Of a stretch of 20,603 nt of DNA, positions 16,154-20,603 are shown in pieces. Position numbers and translations under genes: made by a program. The stretch comes from an uncultured Bacillota bacterium (GTDB taxonomy: Bacteria > Bacillota > Clostridia > Peptostreptococcales > Anaerovoracaceae): positions 1 through 20,603 of the forward strand of contig CAUDEQ010000033.1 of assembly GCA_958448635.1 (NCBI GenBank), written 5' to 3'. Within the stretch, counting starts at the first letter, position 1, and every line of letters begins with the position of its first letter. Under the pieces are notes generated by a model, which had not been told where the DNA came from, did no database searches, and saw nothing but the letters and a program-made list of their open reading frames with translations.

Positions 16154-18838
16154 CTACTTATCGCTTTTTATCCTGACCCTTATCCATTTTATTATCTGTA
16201 TCACCGGAATGTTCATGAATGCAAGACCGTATACCGTCAGAAGCTGCGGAAGTCCCAAGGTCTGCACCTTGAAAATGTGATCCACAGCAGGAACGCATAT
16301 GGCTGCAGTTATCAGCACCATACCAAGTACGAATGCGCCTATCAGGGCCTTGTTGTTCCACAGCGCTCTGGTAAATACCACAGGTCTGTCTGACTTGCAG
16401 TTGAAGCCATGGAAAAGTCTGCTGACGCAGAGAGTTCCGAAGGCCATGGTGCTTCCAAGAAGTGCGCTTCCGCCCAGCTCGGCAGCCGTAAACCATCCGT
16501 TCAGTCCTATGAGGAAGGCGAGAACTGTCATGATGCATATGGAAAGCCCGCCTATTCCTATGTTGGTGAGGAATGATTTCGTCAGTATGGATTCGTTGGC
16601 AGGACGAGGCTTCTCGTTCATCAGCTCCTTGCTGTGCGGCTCAAGCCCCAATGCTATGGCAGGAAGGCTGTCCGTCAGCAGGTTTATAAACAGCAGGTGC
16701 ACAGGTGCGAACGGAACAGGCATTGCGAATATCGAGGCATAGAGTACCGTCAGTATTGCTCCGAAATTTCCCGACAGCAGGAAAAGTATGGAGTTCTTAA
16801 TATTCTTGTATATGTTTCTTCCGTTCTCGACAGCCTTTACTATGGTTGCAAAGTTATCATCCGTGAGGACCATTGCCGCCGCATCCTTCGATACCTCGCT
16901 TCCTGTTATACCCATGGCAACACCGATATCGGCCTGCTTGAGGGCAGGTGCATCGTTTACTCCGTCTCCCGTCATGGCTACGATATTTCCTTTATCCTGC
17001 CATGCTCTGACAATTCTTATCTTGTGCTCAGGGGATACTCTGGCATATACCGATATCCTTTCCACGTATTCCCTCAGTTCTTCGTCGCTCATATCATCGA
17101 TGACTGCACCTTCCACAGCCTCGGATTCATCCTTCAGTATGCCGATTTTTTTTGCTATGGCTGCCGCCGTCACCTTGTGGTCTCCTGTAATCATGACAGG
17201 CTTTATGCCTGCCTTGATACATTCTGCCACAGCTGCCGTGGATTCCTCTCTCGGAGGGTCCATCATGGAAATCAGTCCGAGAAATACCATGTCGTTTTCG
17301 TCATCAGTTCCCGGATCGAATCCATCCTCCACCTTTTTATATGCAAATGCAAGGACTCTAAGCCCGTTTCTTGAGAAATCGCTGTTGCATTCCTCTATCG
17401 CCTTTTTGTCTTCCTCTGTTATAGCTCTTATGCCCTCCGGCATCTGGATGCCGCTCACTCTGTTCAACAGAACGTCCACAGCGCCCTTGGTCACCATGAC
17501 AGTCTCTCCCGGGGCCGCTGCAGCCTTTCCATCTCCGTCCACACCGAAGCCGGAGCTCATCCTATTGCAGGTGGACATGAGCTTTCTGTCGCTGTCGAAA
17601 GGTATCTCAGCCATACGAGGATTGTCGTTTCTGCAGGTTTCATACGAAACGCCCAGCTTGATGCCTATGTTTATGAGCGCAGTCTCTGTAGGGTCGCCTA
17701 TTTCCTTTCCCTCCGCTATGGATGCGTCATTGCAAAGCATGCTGGCTGTCATCAGCTGCATCTGATCTTCCTTATTCACATCTATATCCGCAGCTGAAAT
17801 CTTGATGCCGTGGACATAGTAATCCTCCACTGTCATCTTGTTCTGCGTAAGAGTCCCTGTCTTATCGGAGCATATCACAGATACGCTGCCCAGACCTTCC
17901 ACGGCCTGGAGCTTTCTGATTATGGCATGCTCCTTTGCCATCTTCTGAGTTCCGAAGGACAGCACTATCGTAACTATGGAGCTGAGAGCCTCCGGTATTG
18001 CCGCCACGGCCAGTGCGATGGCGAACATGAAGGCATCGCCTATAGGCTCGCCCCTGAACACGCTGATCCCGAAGAGTATGCCGCAGAATACGAGTATGAG
18101 TATGGACAGCTTCTTTCCGAAGTTATCGAGATTTACCTGAAGAGGAGTTTTCTTCTCGGAGGTGGTCTTGAGCAGCGTCGCTATCTTACCTACTTCAGTT
18201 TCCATTCCTATGGATGTGACGATGAATTCTCCTCGACCATACGTTACGAAGCTGCCGGAATAAACCATGTTGAGTCTGTCGCCGAGAGGCGCCTGACCTT
18301 CTATCACAGCCATGTCCTTCTCAACTCCCAGGCTCTCCCCTGTCAGCGCACTTTCATCTATCTTCATGCCTGCATTGGCGATGATCCTTCCATCTGCAGG
18401 AACAAAATCTCCCGCCTCGAGGCTGACTATGTCGCCTACGGTTATCTCAGCGGCCGGTATCTTCACAAACTGACCGTTTCTGAACACCTTGGCCTCCGGC
18501 GCCGACATCTTCTTAAGACTGTCCAGAGACTGCTCTGCCTTCAAAGTCTGCACAGTACCGAGAATGGCATTTATGGTTATTACCACGAGAATAACTATTG
18601 TACTTTCCAAATCGCCCAAAGCGCCCGATACTACGGCTGCTATTATGAGTATGATTACAAGAAAATCCTTAAACTGTTCAAGAAATATTCTCAAGGTGGA
18701 TTTTTTCTTTCCTTCTGCCAGCTCATTTGGGCCGTACTTTTCTCTGTTTTCTTTGATCTGCTCTTCCGTCAACGGTTCCATGGAGCCGTTGATCTGCAGT
18801 CTGACATCTTTTTCGGTCATCTGATAAAATTCCTTCAT
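16154..18838 (-). CDS. Cation-translocating P-type ATPase (P2, Ca2+/Mn2+ type)
   Basis: A P-type ATPase that exports divalent cations across the membrane. From the chosen start it has 894 residues, normal for the P2A family. Visible: N-terminal actuator segment, TGES (166-169), PEAL in M4 (282-285), phosphorylation motif DKTGTLTQNK with D325, MITGDHK, TGDGVNDAPALK (from residue 623), M6 INLLTDSLPAIALGLEP, and a C-terminal membrane domain of four helices. Relative to SERCA, site II ligands are kept (M4 Glu, M6 Asn719 and Asp723) but the M5 site I glutamate is alanine (A694 in SGNFGA), as in single-ion pumps of the PMCA/SPCA type. Start: ATG 18838 with AAAGGAAGG six bases upstream, preferred over the in-frame 18856. 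A Mn2+ riboswitch upstream supports a manganese (or Mn/Ca) export role. Confidence 0.93.
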   Translation of the reverse strand: MKEFYQMTEKDVRLQINGSMEPLTEEQIKENREKYGPNELAEGKKKSTLRIFLEQFKDFLVIILIIAAVVSGALGDLESTIVILVVITINAILGTVQTLKAEQSLDSLKKMSAPEAKVFRNGQFVKIPAAEITVGDIVSLEAGDFVPADGRIIANAGMKIDESALTGESLGVEKDMAVIEGQAPLGDRLNMVYSGSFVTYGRGEFIVTSIGMETEVGKIATLLKTTSEKKTPLQVNLDNFGKKLSILILVFCGILFGISVFRGEPIGDAFMFAIALAVAAIPEALSSIVTIVLSFGTQKMAKEHAIIRKLQAVEGLGSVSVICSDKTGTLTQNKMTVEDYYVHGIKISAADIDVNKEDQMQLMTASMLCNDASIAEGKEIGDPTETALINIGIKLGVSYETCRNDNPRMAEIPFDSDRKLMSTCNRMSSGFGVDGDGKAAAAPGETVMVTKGAVDVLLNRVSGIQMPEGIRAITEEDKKAIEECNSDFSRNGLRVLAFAYKKVEDGFDPGTDDENDMVFLGLISMMDPPREESTAAVAECIKAGIKPVMITGDHKVTAAAIAKKIGILKDESEAVEGAVIDDMSDEELREYVERISVYARVSPEHKIRIVRAWQDKGNIVAMTGDGVNDAPALKQADIGVAMGITGSEVSKDAAAMVLTDDNFATIVKAVENGRNIYKNIKNSILFLLSGNFGAILTVLYASIFAMPVPFAPVHLLFINLLTDSLPAIALGLEPHSKELMNEKPRPANESILTKSFLTNIGIGGLSICIMTVLAFLIGLNGWFTAAELGGSALLGSTMAFGTLCVSRLFHGFNCKSDRPVVFTRALWNNKALIGAFVLGMVLITAAICVPAVDHIFKVQTLGLPQLLTVYGLAFMNIPVIQIIKWIRVRIKSDK

Positions 18839-18874
18839 GTCAAACCTTCCTTTCATACATTTATATTATCTGCC

Positions 18875-18974
18875 TAAAGCATGTTTATTACGCAATGAGT
18901 CAAAAATAACCGGGTCCGCTACGCTTAAATTGTTCTTTCATGGAAGCCCTTTTGATAATCTGTCATATGCTTTA
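18875..18974 (-). other. Second folded domain in the ATPase leader
   Basis: Between the riboswitch terminator and the ATPase start is a nested set of complementary arms: 18875-18882 with 18967-18974 (TAAAGCAT/ATGCTTTA), 18895-18898 with 18963-18966, 18900-18905 with 18950-18955 (TCAAAA/TTTTGA) and 18912-18914 with 18947-18949. This gives about 21 base pairs in order within 100 bases. I do not recognise an RNA family. It would be present only in read-through transcripts. Confidence 0.4.
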
Positions 18975-18988
18975 CGTCGATTTTCTGT

Positions 18989-19032
18989 AAAAAAAAGACC
19001 TTTATTGCATAATAATCATGCAACAAAAGTCT
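18989..19032 (-). terminator. Riboswitch-controlled intrinsic terminator
   Basis: As minus-strand RNA, 19032-19018 pairs with 19010-18996 over 15 consecutive base pairs, two of them G-U wobbles, with a 7-base loop, followed by eight U residues (18996-18989). On the plus strand the wobbles become mismatches and no T run follows, which fixes the direction. It sits between the Mn2+ aptamer and the ATPase gene, as expected for transcriptional control. Confidence 0.88.
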
Positions 19033-19118
19033 CGCAATTTCATTACGTACCGGATGAAACTACACCGCGTTGACGATACCGTAAACACATGATGTGCTTG
19101 CTACTCCCTTTCATTGTT
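19033..19118 (-). promoter_or_regulatory. yybP-ykoY manganese riboswitch
   Basis: As minus-strand RNA the segment has the two conserved loops of the yybP-ykoY family: GGGAGUAGC (19108-19100) and CGUCAAC (19075-19069). The closing helix P1 is AUGAAA (19114-19109) with UUUCAU (19059-19054). A second hairpin lies right after the first loop (19099-19093 with 19089-19083). The 3' strand of P1 can instead join an 11-bp hairpin (19064-19054 with 19043-19033) that abuts the terminator, giving a two-state switch. Members of this family sense Mn2+ and turn on exporters, including P-type ATPases. The consensus first loop usually has four Gs; here there are three. Assigned by motif recall, not by a covariance search. 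Confidence 0.8.
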
Positions 19119-19121
19119 ACT

Positions 19122-19150
19122 ATAGTATACCTGTTTGCCCTCCATGTCAA
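19122..19150 (-). promoter_or_regulatory. Promoter of the riboswitch-ATPase transcript
   Basis: On the minus strand a perfect -35 TTGACA (19150-19145) and -10 TACTAT (19127-19122) are 17 bases apart. The predicted start near 19115 places the riboswitch P1 helix at the very 5' end of the RNA, which supports the riboswitch assignment. Confidence 0.85.
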
Positions 19151-19363
19151 GAAAAAAGCCCGGCGTACAATTTCTTTTTCAGAAGCTATCCTTGCCGACA
19201 AGCGGCAGCAAATGGCTGACCGTGAAATTCCACACCTTGATGCTCCGGACATATGATTCTGTTGAAAGTCAATGAAATACGTCATATGAATCAGATCGGA
19301 TTCCATATCTGAATGAAACCATATCGATAAGCTATGAAAACAGTATTTTATAAGGCTTCCGGT

Positions 19364-20281
19364 CTAATCGCTGCCCCTGAGATCCTTATCTACGTTTTTA
19401 TTCCCATCAGGAAGCTGTGAAATCACTATGGCTGCAAACATCAGCCCGCATCCGATATACTCCGGTATGCTGAGAACCTCCCTGAAAAAGATCCAGCCGG
19501 CCAAAAGTGAAAACACTGTTTCCAGTGAAAGGATGAGACTTGCCAGACTGGGATCCGTTTCCCTCTGGCCTATTACCTGAAATGTATATCCAAGGCCGCA
19601 CGATATCAGACCGGAATACAGCAGCGGTATCAGGCATTCTGCTACAGCTGCTGCACTTATCTCTTCAAACACCAGCATAGGTATCACGCAGATAAGTCCG
19701 GCGAATATAAACTGAAATGATGAAAGCTTGACAGGATCGATCTTCTGTACGAAATGATCTATCACATGTATATGAGCCGCAGCCATCACCGCAGCACCCA
19801 GCATCATGAGGTCTCCGAAGGTAAGCGCCGATATTCCCTCGTACAGACAGAGCATGTACATTCCCGCCAGACCCACAGCCACACCTATCCACAGATTTCT
19901 TCCGGCCTTCTTACCCATGAATATTCCCATCACAGGCGTCAGCAAAATATAAAGCGCAGTTATGAAGCCTGCCTTTCCTACAGTCGTATGAGGAAGTCCG
20001 AACTGCTGAAACAATACAAGGGCAGTCAGTACTATGCCGCACCACACCGCTCCCTTGATGGTTTCCCCCTTGCCTGCTTCCTGACGCTTTTCCTCCCGAC
20101 TCTTTTTACTGTCCATATATATGACCAAAGGCAGAAGAGCAAGACCTCCCATCATGCACCTTATGGCGGTGAATCCAAAAGGTCCCAGATGAGACATCCC
20201 CGCTTTCTGCGCTACCAACGCACAGCCCCATATCAGAGCGGCGGAAAAAAGAAGGATATTCCCCTTGGCACTGCGTTTCAT
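19364..20281 (-). CDS. DMT-superfamily (EamA) transporter
   Basis: A 305-residue membrane protein with two tandem EamA repeats and about ten transmembrane helices, the standard size. Members export metabolites such as amino acids; the substrate here is unknown. Visible: the N-terminal repeat ALIWGCALVAQKAGM with FGFTAIRCMMGGL, and the second-repeat signature DPSLASLILSLETVFSLLAGW followed by FFREVLSIPEYIGCGL. A cytoplasmic lysine/glutamate-rich loop (about residues 58-75) splits the first repeat. Start: ATG 20281 with GAGGTG six bases upstream; an in-frame GTG at 20290 is less likely. No clear promoter or terminator is visible; direct repeats lie upstream. Confidence 0.92.
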   Translation of the reverse strand: MKRSAKGNILLFSAALIWGCALVAQKAGMSHLGPFGFTAIRCMMGGLALLPLVIYMDSKKSREEKRQEAGKGETIKGAVWCGIVLTALVLFQQFGLPHTTVGKAGFITALYILLTPVMGIFMGKKAGRNLWIGVAVGLAGMYMLCLYEGISALTFGDLMMLGAAVMAAAHIHVIDHFVQKIDPVKLSSFQFIFAGLICVIPMLVFEEISAAAVAECLIPLLYSGLISCGLGYTFQVIGQRETDPSLASLILSLETVFSLLAGWIFFREVLSIPEYIGCGLMFAAIVISQLPDGNKNVDKDLRGSD

Positions 20282-20457
20282 AATCCACACCTCGCATCTA
20301 CATTCAAAAGCTCACGCTTCATCAATATGATGATAATATATCTCGACCTGAAAATCATAAGGCCTGTCCGACCTGATGCTTCACAATATGATGATAACAT
20401 ATAGCCGGCAGCCAATCCAGACAAATACAATTGCTCCTGCAGCCTGGAGCTCCACAT
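20278..20457 (-). CDS. Doubtful small ORF overlapping the transporter start
   Basis: A 59-codon frame opens at ATG 20457, with AGGGAG five bases upstream, and its stop overlaps the transporter start in an ATGA arrangement, which can couple translation. The product (starting MWSSRLQEQLYLSGL) has no recognisable domain, is weakly hydrophobic, and its frame runs through both direct repeats. It could be a short coupling peptide or chance. I would not rely on it without comparative data. Confidence 0.2.
   Translation of the reverse strand: MWSSRLQEQLYLSGLAAGYMLSSYCEASGRTGLMIFRSRYIIIILMKRELLNVDARCGL
20316..20402. repeat. Pair of imperfect direct repeats upstream of the transporter gene
   Basis: Copy 1 at 20316-20341 and copy 2 at 20378-20402 share GCTTCA-CAATATGATGATAA-ATAT, differing by one inserted base and one substitution. 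They are 62 bases apart, start to start. A CGACCTGA octamer also occurs twice in between (20344-20351 and 20369-20376). Position 35-120 bases before the transporter ATG suggests regulatory sites, or a local duplication. Confidence 0.6.
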
Positions 20458-20525
20458 GCTCACTCCCTTCACCACGGTACGAGGGACAGGCGCTGTAGAA
20501 TATACACGACTTCACCTGGCCTCTT

Positions 20526-20603
20526 TCAGCTGTCCATGTCAATGATGTCCATGTCAATGATGTCCATGTCAATCTTCTGAATAATCTCCAATAAGATATC
20601 CAT
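20526..20603 (-). CDS. C-terminal end of an unidentified gene (partial, runs off the window)
   Basis: Reading in from the right edge on the minus strand, a frame of 25 codons ends at a TGA (20528-20526). It encodes MDILLEIIQKIDMDIIDMD followed by one more IIDMD unit and S. The repeated residues come from the 15-bp tandem repeat. The window ends on an ATG, so it may be a very short ORF or the tail of a longer protein. No function can be assigned. Confidence 0.3.
   Translation of the reverse strand: MDILLEIIQKIDMDIIDMDIIDMDS
20531..20573. repeat. 15-bp tandem repeat, almost three perfect copies
   Basis: The unit TGTCCATGTCAATGA occurs at 20531-20545, 20546-20560 and, lacking the last two bases, 20561-20573, with no differences. 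The period is a multiple of three, so in the minus-strand frame it adds five-residue units (IIDMD). Each minus-strand copy contains a TTGACA hexamer, but no matching -10 follows at 17 bases. Confidence 0.85.

Noticed and set aside
18887..18905. TTGACT on the minus strand as a second ATPase promoter downstream of the riboswitch terminator.
   Set aside because: No -10 is found at 16-18 bases; GATAAT-like sequence nearer the gene is at the wrong distance.
19043..19306. Minus-strand frame of 87 codons upstream of the ATPase.
   Set aside because: It spans the promoter and the riboswitch aptamer, so its 3' half is explained by the RNA. The product resembles no family.
19151..19363. Gap downstream of the EamA transporter searched for a terminator or gene remnant.
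   Set aside because: Only an A-rich/T-rich pairing near 19150-19180 was seen, overlapping the ATPase promoter. It is not a convincing terminator and no coding signal was found.

Overview
The window looks like chromosomal DNA from an anaerobic Gram-positive bacterium of the class Clostridia. The basis is a clostridial-type acyl-CoA dehydrogenase with an electron-bifurcating-type EtfBA pair, a short Firmicutes-type Orn/Lys/Arg decarboxylase, the gene order ftsK-rimO-pgsA-cinA, strong AGGAGG-type ribosome binding sites and sigma-A-like promoters. I cannot name the genus. I see no transposase, phage gene, tRNA, rRNA or CRISPR array.

Layout, left to right. (1) 200-3468: a minus-strand operon bcd-etfB-etfA, with a near-consensus promoter at 3440-3468 and a hairpin terminator at 200-241. 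(2) 3512-4223: a small ABM-domain monooxygenase gene preceded by a 415-base non-coding stretch rich in nested inverted repeats, possibly a structured leader RNA. (3) 4224-7376: a tight minus-strand operon of metallo-beta-lactamase-fold hydrolase, metallophosphoesterase and PLP-dependent decarboxylase. (4) 7506-8864: a MATE efflux pump on the plus strand. Its promoter physically overlaps the divergent promoter of operon 3. (5) 9069-14846: minus-strand ftsK-rimO-pgsA-cinA, ending in a 19-bp bidirectional terminator shared with the MATE gene. (6) 15022-16029: plus-strand asd, divergent from ftsK. (7) 16154-19150: a P-type cation ATPase whose leader carries its own promoter, a yybP-ykoY-type manganese riboswitch and an intrinsic terminator. 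(8) 19364-20281: a DMT/EamA transporter, with 322 upstream bases containing direct repeats, a doubtful small ORF, and at the right edge a 15-bp tandem repeat inside what may be the end of another gene.

How the parts work together: bcd-etfBA is an energy-conserving acyl-CoA reduction module. The ftsK cluster is housekeeping (chromosome segregation, ribosome modification, phospholipid synthesis, nucleotide-pyridine salvage). asd feeds lysine, threonine, methionine and diaminopimelate synthesis. The most informative regulatory element is the Mn2+ riboswitch in front of the P-type ATPase. Together with the ATPase ion-site residues it points to Mn2+ (and/or Ca2+) export rather than a generic calcium pump.

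Gene-free stretches over 300 bases: 3809-4223 (possible structured RNA); 18839-19363 (riboswitch, terminator and a second folded domain in 18839-19150; 19151-19363 shows nothing I can support); 20282-20603 (repeats, doubtful ORFs).
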